From positions 186,001 through 250,000 of the forward strand of contig JAFAEO010000001.1 in NCBI GenBank assembly GCA_023423975.1: a stretch of DNA of 64,000 bases. Reading direction: 5' to 3'. The notes beneath the pieces are model-generated. The model searched no databases, had not been told where the DNA came from, and saw only the letters and a list, made by a program, of their open reading frames with translations. Source of the DNA: Pseudomonadota bacterium. Its GTDB lineage: Bacteria; Pseudomonadota; Gammaproteobacteria; Burkholderiales; Burkholderiaceae_B. Positions within the stretch are counted from its first letter, which is position 1. Each line of letters opens with the position of its first letter. Of this stretch, positions 52,774-61,347 are shown piece by piece. Both the position numbers and the translations under genes were made by a program.

Positions 52774-53652
52774 CTATTGCGCTGATACTTCAGCCATCTG
52801 GCCAAAACGACCACTATTGAAGTCGCTGATGGCCTGGGTGATCTGGTCCTGGCTATTCATGACAAACGGACCGTAACCGACAATCGGCTCATCAATAGGC
52901 TCGCCACTGAGCAGCAACACAACGGCATCGCTGTTTGCCTCGATCGCCATATGGCGATCGGCCTTGTCCAGCACAACCAGTTGCGCTTCGCGCGCCACCG
53001 TATCGCCATTGACCAGCACGGTTCCACGCAGCACGACCAGCGCGGTGCTCCAGCCTTCCGGAACCTCAAACTCGGTAATGCCGCCTTGTCTGATACGCAT
53101 ATCCCACACATGCATAGGCGTAAACGTGTGTGCCGGTCCCTTTTCTTGCCCATACTCACCCGCAATCACGCGTACCGAGCCAGCCTCATTGGGCAGCGCT
53201 ACCACAGGTATATCCGTATCGAGCACTGCCTGATAGCCCGGCGCGGCCATTTTGTCTTTGGCGGGCAAGTTGACCCACAGCTGCACCATTTCCAGCGCAC
53301 CACCCTGGGTGGTGAACGCTTCGGAGTGAAATTCCTCATGCAATATGCCGGCCCCAGCCGTCATCCATTGCACGTCACCGGGACCGATCGTGCCTCCCTG
53401 CCCGGTTGAATCGCGATGGCTTACCTCGCCCTTGTAGACGATCGTAACCGTCTCGAAACCCCGGTGAGGATGCTGGCCCACGCCGCGTTTTTGCTGAACT
53501 GGCGCAAAATCGGCCGGACCGGCATAATCCAGCAACAGGAAGGGGCTTAGTTGCTTGCCATGGCTTTGATACGAAAACATGGACCTGACGGGAAACCCAT
53601 CTCCTACCCAATGAGGGCGAGGGGCGCTATAGATTCCAAGTACTTTTTTCAT
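52774..53652 (-). CDS. Pirin family protein (quercetinase-like bicupin)
   Basis: A 292-residue bicupin. The iron site is in GVGQHPHRGFETVTIVYKGE and GILHEEFHSE, with the pirin phrase LLDYAGPADF upstream and GDVQWMTAGAG between. Bacterial pirins include quercetin dioxygenases and stress-induced regulators of pyruvate metabolism. Start ATG at 53652 with AAGGAGATGAC upstream. It pairs with YcaC and a divergent LysR, a common arrangement in proteobacteria. Confidence 0.92.
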   Translation of the reverse strand: MKKVLGIYSAPRPHWVGDGFPVRSMFSYQSHGKQLSPFLLLDYAGPADFAPVQQKRGVGQHPHRGFETVTIVYKGEVSHRDSTGQGGTIGPGDVQWMTAGAGILHEEFHSEAFTTQGGALEMVQLWVNLPAKDKMAAPGYQAVLDTDIPVVALPNEAGSVRVIAGEYGQEKGPAHTFTPMHVWDMRIRQGGITEFEVPEGWSTALVVLRGTVLVNGDTVAREAQLVVLDKADRHMAIEANSDAVVLLLSGEPIDEPIVGYGPFVMNSQDQITQAISDFNSGRFGQMAEVSAQ

Positions 53653-53729
53653 TTGTCATCTCCTTGTCGTGACAGTACAGATAGCATAAACTTGGAACGA
53701 ACTTTCCGGTAGATATAAAAATTGGAGAC

Positions 53730-53751
53730 ATCGTTCTAAATATGGAACGAT
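53730..53751. promoter_or_regulatory. 22-bp LysR-type palindrome between pirin and lysR
   Basis: Perfect 7-bp arms ATCGTTC (53730-53736) and GAACGAT (53745-53751) with spacer TAAATATG; an extra GGAACGA half-site at 53694-53700 sits nearer the pirin promoter. The layout (high-affinity dyad by the regulator, weaker site by the target) is typical of LysR control. Confidence 0.65.
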
Positions 53752-53758
53752 AAACAGA

Positions 53759-54664
53759 ATGCAAGACCTCAATAACCTTTATTACTTCGTGCAGATTGTT
53801 GATCACAAGGGCCTGGCGCCTGCCGGCAGGGCGCTGGGCATCCCCAAATCCACGCTCAGCCGCAAGCTCAGCCAATTGGAGGAGCAACTGGGCGTGCGCC
53901 TGATATACCGCTCCACCCGCCAATTTGGCGTGACCGACATCGGCCTGGCCTATTACGAGCATTGCAAAGCCATGCTGATCGAGGCCGAAGCCGCCCAGGC
54001 CATCATTGATATGACCCGGGCCGAGCCCCAAGGCGTCATCCGCATCAGCTGCCCCATCGCCCTGCTTCAAACAAGTGTCGGCTGCATGCTGGCCGACTTC
54101 ATGCTGCTGCACCCGCGCGTCACGATACAGATTGATGCCACCAATAGGCGGGTGGATCCTGTGGCAGAAGCCATTGATATTGCCCTTCGTGTGCGCCCGC
54201 CGCCGCTACAGGACAGCAATCTGGTCATGCGGACCCTGTCTGACCGTAGTCAGTGCCTGGTCGCCAGCCCTGCGCTGATGCAACGCTGTGGCACCCCTGC
54301 GGCGCCGGCTGATCTGGCAGAGTGGCCCAGCCTTGGCCTGGGTCAGCCGCAACAGCAATTTTCCTGGACATTGTTCGGGCCAGACTCTGCCCAGGCCGTG
54401 ATTCATCACTTTCCCCGCCTGATCACAACCGACATGATCAGCTTGCGTATCGCAGCCCTGGCGGGCGTTGGTATTGTGCAGTTGCCAACCCTGATGGTCT
54501 GTGATCAGCTTGCACAAGGCACACTGATCAGGCCGCTGGCCGATTGGAGGCCACGGCGCGAAATCATACACGCGGTGTTTTCATCGCGACGCGGACAAAT
54601 GCCAGCCGTGCGAGCGTTACTTGACTATCTGGTTCAGCGCTTTGATGCACTGGAGGAAGATTGA
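53759..54664 (+). CDS. LysR-family transcriptional regulator
   Basis: A 301-residue LTTR of the CrgA/DmlR type. The HTH reads GLAPAGRALGIPKSTLSRKLSQLEEQLG, then LIYRSTRQFGVTDIGL; the effector domain has GVIRISCPIALLQTSVGCML, AIDIALRVRPPP and a C-terminal RREIIHAVFSSRRG. The gene starts only 8 bp after the 22-bp palindrome, so it is autoregulated, and it should control the pirin-YcaC operon on the other side. Confidence 0.93.
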   Translation: MQDLNNLYYFVQIVDHKGLAPAGRALGIPKSTLSRKLSQLEEQLGVRLIYRSTRQFGVTDIGLAYYEHCKAMLIEAEAAQAIIDMTRAEPQGVIRISCPIALLQTSVGCMLADFMLLHPRVTIQIDATNRRVDPVAEAIDIALRVRPPPLQDSNLVMRTLSDRSQCLVASPALMQRCGTPAAPADLAEWPSLGLGQPQQQFSWTLFGPDSAQAVIHHFPRLITTDMISLRIAALAGVGIVQLPTLMVCDQLAQGTLIRPLADWRPRREIIHAVFSSRRGQMPAVRALLDYLVQRFDALEED

Positions 54665-54732
54665 AACGCCACCGGCACACCGGCTTGCTATGATAGCGAT
54701 CAGTCCACTTTATATTACACAGGGAATATGAC

Positions 54733-55440
54733 ATGAATAACAAGGCGCTTGTCCTTTTTTCCGGTGGCCAGGATTCCACCACCTGCCTGGCCTGGGCGCT
54801 GGACCGGTACCAATATGTAGAAACCATTGGCTTTTCCTATGGACAACGGCACGCTGTGGAATTGACGTGTCGCGATCAGGTCATCGCACAGTTACGCCTG
54901 CACTTTCCCGCCTGGAGCGCCAGGCTTGGCAATGATCATATGCTTGATCTTTCAGTCCTGGGGCAAATCAGCGATACGGCACTAACACAGGACAAAGCTA
55001 TCGAGTTCGAACAAAGCGGCCTGCCCAACACCTTTGTGCCAGGGCGCAACCTGCTGTTCTTCAATTTTGCCGCTGCGCTGGCGTACCGCCGCGGGCTGGA
55101 AGTGCTGGTTGGCGGCATGTGCGAAACCGACTATTCGGGCTATCCCGATTGCCGCGACAACACGCTCAAATCGCTGCAGGTATCGCTGAGCCTGGGCCTG
55201 GACCGGCCCATGGTGATTGAAACCCCATTGATGTGGATCGACAAGGAAAAAACCTGGCACATGGCAAGAGCGCTGGGCGGACAGCCGCTAGTGCAGCTCA
55301 TTGAAGAACACACCCATACCTGCTACCTGGGAGATCGCGAACACCGCCATCCCTGGGGTTACGGCTGCAATCAATGTCCGGCTTGTGACCTGCGGCGCAA
55401 AGGTTATGAACTGTATAAAAGCGCGCACGAAAATCACTGA
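54733..55440 (+). CDS. queC: 7-cyano-7-deazaguanine synthase
   Basis: A 235-residue enzyme of the queuosine pathway. The ATP-pyrophosphatase motif LVLFSGGQDSTTCLAWAL opens the protein, GFSYGQRHAVEL follows, and FVPGRNLLF, the ETDYSGYPDCRD segment and the C-terminal zinc knuckle GYGCNQCPACDLRRKGY are all present. It converts 7-carboxy-7-deazaguanine to preQ0. AGGGAATATGAC precedes the ATG. It stands alone; no other queuosine gene is in the window. Confidence 0.97.
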   Translation: MNNKALVLFSGGQDSTTCLAWALDRYQYVETIGFSYGQRHAVELTCRDQVIAQLRLHFPAWSARLGNDHMLDLSVLGQISDTALTQDKAIEFEQSGLPNTFVPGRNLLFFNFAAALAYRRGLEVLVGGMCETDYSGYPDCRDNTLKSLQVSLSLGLDRPMVIETPLMWIDKEKTWHMARALGGQPLVQLIEEHTHTCYLGDREHRHPWGYGCNQCPACDLRRKGYELYKSAHENH

Positions 55441-55463
55441 ACCACGCAGCTCACAGAGTGCTG

Positions 55464-56318
55464 CTACGCCAATGCTTGATGACCCGCTCTTTTTTCCTTG
55501 AATTGCGAAGGTGATACGCCCGTGAGCTGCTTGAACTGACGACTGAATGCGCTGTGATCCGTATAGCCGCAACGGGCAGCGATCTCGGTGATGGTCATAT
55601 TCTGATCCAGCAGACGCAATGCATGCTCCAGCCGGGTTTTCTGAATAAACTGCAGTGGGGTCATATGGAATATTTTCTTAAAGTTGCGCTCCAACTGAGA
55701 CATCGATAACCCCGAAATATCGGCCAGTGTTTCCATGCGGATCACCTGATCAAAATGCGTTCGCACATAACTTTCTACTTTTTCCAGTCTTTCATTGGTG
55801 CCGGGCTGATTCAGCTCGTCGGACTGGATATCGACAGACACGCCCGCCATCGCAATAATATCGCCGCAAGTACCGTATATCGGCATTTTATGCGTCAGGC
55901 ACCAGCCAAGCTCGCCTGAACTGTATACGTGCAGTTCAAGCTTGTCCGCAATGCAATTGCCAGTATGCAGCACACGATAATCCTGCTCCGTATATTCGTT
56001 ACCCTGCCGCGTATTGAAGACCTCGCGTGACGGCTTGCCGAGCACATCCGCCACACACTCAAGACCGCAACGCTTGGCCAATGTATGGTTGACCAGGACG
56101 TACTCTGCGCGCGTGTTCTTGATAAAGAATACGACATTGGGTAATGCATCGAAAATCGGCACAAGAATCGACAGATGACTCAAGAGCGCTTCCAGGTTCT
56201 CTGGCCGAAAGTTTTCAGCCACCGCAGTGACCAGCGCTGCAATGGGTGCAGCTTCAGATGGCCTGCCTGACAGCAACGGATCACGTCTCGATAAGGGAAG
56301 TTCATTTGCCATTTGCAT
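55464..56318 (-). CDS. PAS-AraC transcriptional regulator (hydroxyproline cluster, LhpR-like)
   Basis: A 284-residue regulator. A PAS domain at about residues 45-165 (LPNVVFFIKNTRAEYVLVN, then VHVYSSGELGW-like LELHVYSSGELGWCLTHKMPI) is followed by an AraC double HTH at about 180-275 (ISGLSMSQLERNFKKIFHM, MTITEIAARCGYTDHSAFSRQFKQLTG). It is divergent from the hydroxyproline epimerase gene with 230 bp between, so it is the likely activator of the cluster. AraC-type regulators with this PAS layout accompany hydroxyproline clusters in other proteobacteria. Confidence 0.9.
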   Translation of the reverse strand: MQMANELPLSRRDPLLSGRPSEAAPIAALVTAVAENFRPENLEALLSHLSILVPIFDALPNVVFFIKNTRAEYVLVNHTLAKRCGLECVADVLGKPSREVFNTRQGNEYTEQDYRVLHTGNCIADKLELHVYSSGELGWCLTHKMPIYGTCGDIIAMAGVSVDIQSDELNQPGTNERLEKVESYVRTHFDQVIRMETLADISGLSMSQLERNFKKIFHMTPLQFIQKTRLEHALRLLDQNMTITEIAARCGYTDHSAFSRQFKQLTGVSPSQFKEKRAGHQALA

Positions 56319-56548
56319 TTTTCATTCTGTCCGCGTTGTCGCTGCAAGCAGATCTGGATTCGGGAACGTCCGGACCATTTTCGCAAGCGCTGCATATTGC
56401 CAATATTACCACCGCCCTGCAAACCCGGCTATGCAGTTTTCGACAGAGAAATGGAGAAAACGGTCAAGACAGGTATTGCTATTTCGATCAAGCTAATGAG
56501 AACTCGATGAACATTCATCCCTTTTCTGTTTAAGCGAACACACCATTT

Positions 56549-57502
56549 ATGCATGATCGATATAAAAAACTGCACGTTATCGACTCCCATACCGAAGGAG
56601 AACCGACCCGATTGGTCTACCAAGGATTCCCCGGCCTGGGTGACGGTTCCATGGCGGAAAAGCTGGATCTATTCAAAGAAAAATACGATATGCTGCGCCG
56701 GGCAATTATCCTGGAGCCGCGCGGCAACGACATACTGGTCGGCGCATTGTTGTGTGAACCGGTAGATGCGCAAGCGACTGCCGGCGTCATTTTCTTCAAC
56801 AACAGCGGGTATCTGGGCATGTGCGGACATGGCACCATCGGCCTGATCGCATCGCTTGCTTATCTGGGACGCATTCAGGCCGGCGAGCACACAATTGAGA
56901 CACCAGTAGGCAATGTTCATTGCACGCTGCATGAGGACGGCAGTGTATCGGTGCGCAATGTGCGATCCTGGCGCTATCGCAAGAACGTCACGGTACAGGT
57001 GCCGGAAATCGGCCCTGTCACAGGCGATATTGCCTGGGGTGGCAACTGGTTTTTCCTGGTGAACCAGACGCTTGCTGATATTCATATTGACAATGTTGAT
57101 CAGCTAACCCATATCAGTTGGGCCATTAGGCAAGCGCTGAGCGCCTCTGGCATTACCGGTGAAAATGGCGGCGAAATCGATCATATCGAACTGTTTGGCC
57201 AGACCGCATCGGCCGATAGCCAGAGCTTTGTCCTGTGTCCGGGCAAGGCCTATGATCGCTCACCTTGCGGTACGGGAACAAGTGCCAAGCTCGCGTGCCT
57301 GGCCGCAGACAGGTTGCTTGAACCCGGGCAAAACTGGCGCCAGGCCAGTGTGATCGGCAGCCATTTTACTGCCTATTATCGCCCGGATGCTAGCGGCGAC
57401 GGCATCGTGCCGGTGATCCGCGGCAATGCCTATATGTGCGCCGAAAATTGCCTGATTCTCGATGACCGGGATCCTTTCAAATGGGGAATCGCTGCAGCAT
57501 GA
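56549..57502 (+). CDS. lhpA: 4-hydroxyproline 2-epimerase (proline racemase family)
   Basis: A 317-residue proline-racemase-fold enzyme. Two catalytic cysteines are present: Cys92 in GYLGMCGHGTIG and Cys240 in DRSPCGTGTSAK, with HVIDSHTEGEPTRLV opening the protein. Two cysteines separate epimerases from the Thr-containing trans-3-hydroxyproline dehydratases. It interconverts trans-4-hydroxy-L-proline and cis-4-hydroxy-D-proline, the first step of the degradation route whose later enzymes are encoded downstream. Confidence 0.93.
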   Translation: MHDRYKKLHVIDSHTEGEPTRLVYQGFPGLGDGSMAEKLDLFKEKYDMLRRAIILEPRGNDILVGALLCEPVDAQATAGVIFFNNSGYLGMCGHGTIGLIASLAYLGRIQAGEHTIETPVGNVHCTLHEDGSVSVRNVRSWRYRKNVTVQVPEIGPVTGDIAWGGNWFFLVNQTLADIHIDNVDQLTHISWAIRQALSASGITGENGGEIDHIELFGQTASADSQSFVLCPGKAYDRSPCGTGTSAKLACLAADRLLEPGQNWRQASVIGSHFTAYYRPDASGDGIVPVIRGNAYMCAENCLILDDRDPFKWGIAAA

Positions 57503-57554
57503 ACACCGCTCTCCTTCGCACAGCGGCCTTACCACGCTCCTGGTATTTTCGGAC

Positions 57555-58829
57555 ATGACCGGCACGTCGTCTTGCGCCCGCCTGATTATCATTGGTGCAG
57601 GCATCATCGGCCTGAGCATTGCAGTGAGTCTGCAACGTGCAGGCGTACAAGTGGTCTTGCTGGAGACAAACAAAGCCGGTGGCGGTGCCTCTAGCGGCAA
57701 TGCAGGCCATATTGCCATTGAGCAGGTTTTCCCCATTGCCGATCTGGCTGTTGTCCGGCAATTGCCACGCATGCTGCTTGACCCCATGGGCCCACTGCGA
57801 CTGGACTGGCGCTATCTTGCGCAGATCATGCCGTGGTTTTTCAAATTGCTGGCCAATATGCGTCCCGCGCGCGCCGAACAGATCCATCAGGCCCTGCTGT
57901 CGCTTAACCAACAGAGCCTGCACGCATGGCAGACATTCTCAGATGAATGGGACCTGTCGCAATGGATACGAATACAGGGATCTTTGTTGCTGGCAGAAAA
58001 CCCGGCAAGCGTGGCCGGATTACAGCAGCATGGCGCACGCCTTAATGCCATGGGCATTGCCAATAACTGGCTGGATACGAACGCATTGCGCGAACGCGAG
58101 CCTGCACTGGCGGCCAATCAACTGGGCGCGCTGTTCTATCCTCAGACCGGTCATGTGACAAACCTGAATGCAGTGACCGGACATCTCAAGACAGCATTCA
58201 TGCAAATGGGCGGACAGCTATACGAAGGCTGCAACGTGTTGCACGCAGGCGTTCGGGATGATCACTCCGTGCTATTACAAACGTCATCGGGCCAGTGGCA
58301 TGCAAAACATGTTGCCGTTTGTGCAGGCGCCCATTCCCGATCATTGGTGCGCCAACTTACAGGCGTTGATGTGCCCCTGGACACTGAACGCGGCTATCAC
58401 CTGATGCTGCCGAACGAAACAGCTCGATTGTCTGTCCCGGTATCGAGCATCGACCGGCGTTTCATCATGACACCAATGCAAGAGGGATTGCGCCTTGCCG
58501 GGACCGTGGAATTTGCCGGTTTGCAGGCGCCGCCCAACATGCGACGCGCGCAGCAATTGCTGCAACTGGCGCAGCCGATGATGAACGCCCCCCTGGATGA
58601 TTCGAATGCAACATCCTGGATGGGCTTTCGTCCCTCCGTTGCCGATTCGCTGCCGATCATCGATCGGCAGGGGCCGGTGCTGCTGGCGTTTGGTCATCAA
58701 CACCTGGGACTGACCCAGGCTGCCGTTACGGCCCAACTGATCCAGGCGCTGTACTTCAATACCGAGCCGGGCATTGACATACGCCCCTATCGCTTACACC
58801 GTTTTAGCTGCGCAGAAACTTCGTTTTAG
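57555..58829 (+). CDS. FAD-dependent D-amino acid dehydrogenase (D-hydroxyproline dehydrogenase)
   Basis: A 424-residue DadA-family flavoenzyme; ATG at 57555 gives MTGTSSCARLIIIGAGIIGL with the dinucleotide-binding GxGxxG. GGGASSGNAGHIAIEQVFPIAD and LPIIDRQGPVLLAFGHQHLGLTQAA complete the signature. By context it oxidises cis-4-hydroxy-D-proline to 1-pyrroline-4-hydroxy-2-carboxylate, the job of LhpB/HypO in other bacteria. The last codons RFSCAETSF and the stop lie in a 22-bp tandem duplication, so its C-terminus may have been altered recently. Confidence 0.9.
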   Translation: MTGTSSCARLIIIGAGIIGLSIAVSLQRAGVQVVLLETNKAGGGASSGNAGHIAIEQVFPIADLAVVRQLPRMLLDPMGPLRLDWRYLAQIMPWFFKLLANMRPARAEQIHQALLSLNQQSLHAWQTFSDEWDLSQWIRIQGSLLLAENPASVAGLQQHGARLNAMGIANNWLDTNALREREPALAANQLGALFYPQTGHVTNLNAVTGHLKTAFMQMGGQLYEGCNVLHAGVRDDHSVLLQTSSGQWHAKHVAVCAGAHSRSLVRQLTGVDVPLDTERGYHLMLPNETARLSVPVSSIDRRFIMTPMQEGLRLAGTVEFAGLQAPPNMRRAQQLLQLAQPMMNAPLDDSNATSWMGFRPSVADSLPIIDRQGPVLLAFGHQHLGLTQAAVTAQLIQALYFNTEPGIDIRPYRLHRFSCAETSF

Positions 58830-58842
58830 CTGCGCAGAAACT
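58800..58842. repeat. 22-bp tandem duplication over a gene end
   Basis: The segment CGTTTTAGCTGCGCAGAAACT occurs at 58800-58820 and, with period 22, at 58822-58842, followed by a third partial CGTTTT. The first copy codes for the last residues of the FAD enzyme; its TAG stop lies in the second copy. Confidence 0.85.
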
Positions 58843-58878
58843 CCGTTTTCACGCATCTCATCAATAAGGAGCAACACA

Positions 58879-59742
58879 ATGAATCTGAATGGCATTCTGG
58901 TACCTATGGTTACGCCGTTTGACTCGAATAACAAAGTTGATACCACCCGTCTGAATGAACTGGCGCTGGCCTATATCAACAAAGGGGTGACCGGTCTGGT
59001 GGCCTGCGGCACCACCGGGGAATATTACACTTTTTCGGAAGAAGAACGCGCCGTCGTCTTGCAAACAATCGCGCAGGCAGGCAAAGGCAAGGTGACGCTG
59101 ATCGCCGGAATCAGCGACCTGTCTGCTGACGTTGCAGTGCGCCGTGCAAATGAGGCCAAGCGCCTGGGCTACGACGGTCTGATGCTGTCGGTACCGCCCT
59201 ATAGCCTGCCCAGCCAGGAGGGAATCATTGCATTTTTTGAATATGTCGCGTCGGCCACAGACTTGCCTATCATCATGTACAACTTCCCTGCGCGCGTCGG
59301 CATCGAAATCGAGTTCGAGACGGTAGCGCGCCTGGCACGCCATCCCAACATCAAAGCAATCAAGGAAAGCAGCGGCAATTTCAGTCAGGCATTACGCATG
59401 ATCCAGGCCAATTTCGATGATTTCCAGGTGATTTGCGGTTGTGATGATCAGCCCGTCGACTATTTTTTCTGGGGTGCCTGCAGCTGGATTGCAGGTGCCG
59501 CGAATGTTTTCCCCGACGAACAAATTGCCTTGTTCAACGCAGCCGCCAGCAAGGATTGGGACATGGCAAAAAAAATCATGACCGATATGTATCCGGCCAT
59601 CCACTCCATGGAGTCTGGCAACTACAACCAGAAGGCCAAAATCGGCTGCCTGCGCGGCACCTTCGATGCCGGCAATGTCCGTCTGCCGCTGGTCAATCTG
59701 CCGGACAACGAGAAGCAGGAATTTCTTGCGCTGCTCAAATAA
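58879..59742 (+). CDS. lhpC: DapA-family 1-pyrroline-4-hydroxy-2-carboxylate deaminase
   Basis: A 287-residue DHDPS/NAL-type lyase. Schiff-base Lys162 (IKAIKESSGNFSQ), Tyr134 (IIMYNFPARVG) and the GTTGE loop (44-48) are all present. In hydroxyproline pathways this family deaminates 1-pyrroline-4-hydroxy-2-carboxylate to 2-oxoglutarate semialdehyde; the neighbours fit exactly. AAGGAG precedes the ATG; longer starts upstream fall in the repeat and are unlikely. It is 13 bp before the dehydrogenase gene. Confidence 0.92.
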   Translation: MNLNGILVPMVTPFDSNNKVDTTRLNELALAYINKGVTGLVACGTTGEYYTFSEEERAVVLQTIAQAGKGKVTLIAGISDLSADVAVRRANEAKRLGYDGLMLSVPPYSLPSQEGIIAFFEYVASATDLPIIMYNFPARVGIEIEFETVARLARHPNIKAIKESSGNFSQALRMIQANFDDFQVICGCDDQPVDYFFWGACSWIAGAANVFPDEQIALFNAAASKDWDMAKKIMTDMYPAIHSMESGNYNQKAKIGCLRGTFDAGNVRLPLVNLPDNEKQEFLALLK

Positions 59743-59755
59743 ACCGGAGCATGAG

Positions 59756-61237
59756 ATGACATTGACCAAAGACACTATTTTTGAACAGGCGGCCCGGGCC
59801 GAGCTCTGGGCCGGCCACCTGATCCCGAATTACACCAGTACAGGTGGCAAACTGGAGAACCGCAGTCCGATCGACAATACGGTGATCGGCCATATTGCCG
59901 ACGGTGAGGCTCACGACGTGGATGCGGCAGTGGCCGCTGCGCGCGCTTCGTTTGTGTCGGGTGAGTGGTCGGCGCTTGCGCCGGCAGAACGAAAGCAAAT
60001 CATGTTGCGCTGGGCCGCCCTGCTCCAGGAAAATCTGGAAGAACTGGCGGCACTCGATTGTGTCGATGCTGGCAAGCCGATTACTGAATGCCTTAACACC
60101 GATATGCCAGCCACCATCGAGACATTTTACTGGTATGCAGAAGTCATCGACAAACTGTTCGACAAGGTTGCGCCTACCGGAAAAGAGGCATTGGGCCTGG
60201 TTGTCAGGGAACCCATGGGCGTCGTAGGCGTTGTCCTGCCATGGAATTTTCCTGCCCAGATGTTCGCCTGGAAAGTGGCGCCCGCACTGGCTGCAGGCAA
60301 TTCAGTTGTGGTCAAGCCGGCAGAACTGACCTCGCTCAGCGCCTATCGCATGGTGCAACTGGGGCATCAGGCAGGTGTGCCGCTGGGTGCGCTCACACTG
60401 GTTTGCGGCCTGGGGGAAAAGGTAGGCGAAGCACTGGGCCGACATGATGACGTTGACATGGTCTCCTTTACTGGCTCCACTGAAGTGGGTCGTTATTTTC
60501 TGCACTATTCAGCCCAAAGCAACTTGAAGGAAATCGTGCTCGAGTGCGGTGGCAAAAGCCCGCAGATCGTTTTCGACGACGCCGATCTGGATGCCGCCGT
60601 GGCATCCATCCTGGCTGCCGCGTTCTGGAACATGAGTGAGAATTGCAGTTGTGGATCCCGGCTGATTGTGCATGCGTCCGTTAAAGATGCCCTTCTGGCC
60701 AGACTCAAGGCGGGACTGGCCGACTGGAAAGTGGGCGATCCGCGCGATACGACAGTTGCCATCGGCCCAATGATCGAACAGGCCCATTACGATAAGGTCA
60801 AAGCCTATCTGGACAAAACGCTGGACCAGGGAGGCACGCTGGTTGCAGGTGGCACTATTTACGAAGACCTGGGCAGCGGATGGTATATCGAACCGACCAT
60901 TTTCGACAATATCACACCTGAAATGGCCCTTTTCCAGGAGGAAGTATTTGGCCCATTGCTGGCAGTGACCAGTTTCAGCACGGACCAGCAGGCCATTGAG
61001 CTTGCCAACAACTCCAGCTACGGACTGGCTGCCTCTTTTTACACGCGCAGCCTGAGCCGAGCCCATCGGGTGGCCCGGGCCATCCAGGCCGGCACAGTAT
61101 CGGTTAACGGCTTCTCGGAAGGCAGCATTGCAACGCCTTTTGGCGGCTATAAGCAGTCCGGTTTCGGTGGTCGCGATAAGGGTGTAGAGGCGCTCGACCA
61201 GTATTTGCAGACCAAAACCATCTGGTATATGAACTGA
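59756..61237 (+). CDS. lhpG: 2-oxoglutarate semialdehyde dehydrogenase (aldehyde dehydrogenase family)
   Basis: A 493-residue ALDH. Catalytic Cys297 is in NMSENCSCGSR, the general base Glu263 in VLECGGKSPQ, with the Rossmann FTGSTEVGRYF and the PWNFP loop at 163-167. The N-terminus MTLTKDTIFEQAARA follows the previous stop by 13 bp. By context it oxidises 2-oxoglutarate semialdehyde (2,5-dioxopentanoate) to 2-oxoglutarate, the last step of hydroxyproline catabolism. A Rho-independent terminator follows. Confidence 0.92.
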   Translation: MTLTKDTIFEQAARAELWAGHLIPNYTSTGGKLENRSPIDNTVIGHIADGEAHDVDAAVAAARASFVSGEWSALAPAERKQIMLRWAALLQENLEELAALDCVDAGKPITECLNTDMPATIETFYWYAEVIDKLFDKVAPTGKEALGLVVREPMGVVGVVLPWNFPAQMFAWKVAPALAAGNSVVVKPAELTSLSAYRMVQLGHQAGVPLGALTLVCGLGEKVGEALGRHDDVDMVSFTGSTEVGRYFLHYSAQSNLKEIVLECGGKSPQIVFDDADLDAAVASILAAAFWNMSENCSCGSRLIVHASVKDALLARLKAGLADWKVGDPRDTTVAIGPMIEQAHYDKVKAYLDKTLDQGGTLVAGGTIYEDLGSGWYIEPTIFDNITPEMALFQEEVFGPLLAVTSFSTDQQAIELANNSSYGLAASFYTRSLSRAHRVARAIQAGTVSVNGFSEGSIATPFGGYKQSGFGGRDKGVEALDQYLQTKTIWYMN

Positions 61238-61246
61238 CTGTATGAC

Positions 61247-61281
61247 AAGGCAAACCGGTACGTCCGGTCTGCCTTTTTTTT
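61247..61281 (+). terminator. Rho-independent terminator after the aldehyde dehydrogenase gene
   Basis: AAGGCAAACCGG (61247-61258) pairs with CCGGTCTGCCTT (61264-61275), one mismatch, loop TACGT, followed by a run of eight T (61274-61281). It would end or attenuate transcription before the symporter gene. Confidence 0.85.
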
Positions 61282-61347
61282 ACCCCTAGATTACAAAAAC
61301 TACGCTGGCAGAACGTGCCGCGAACGCTTGCAAAGGAGAAGTCAATT

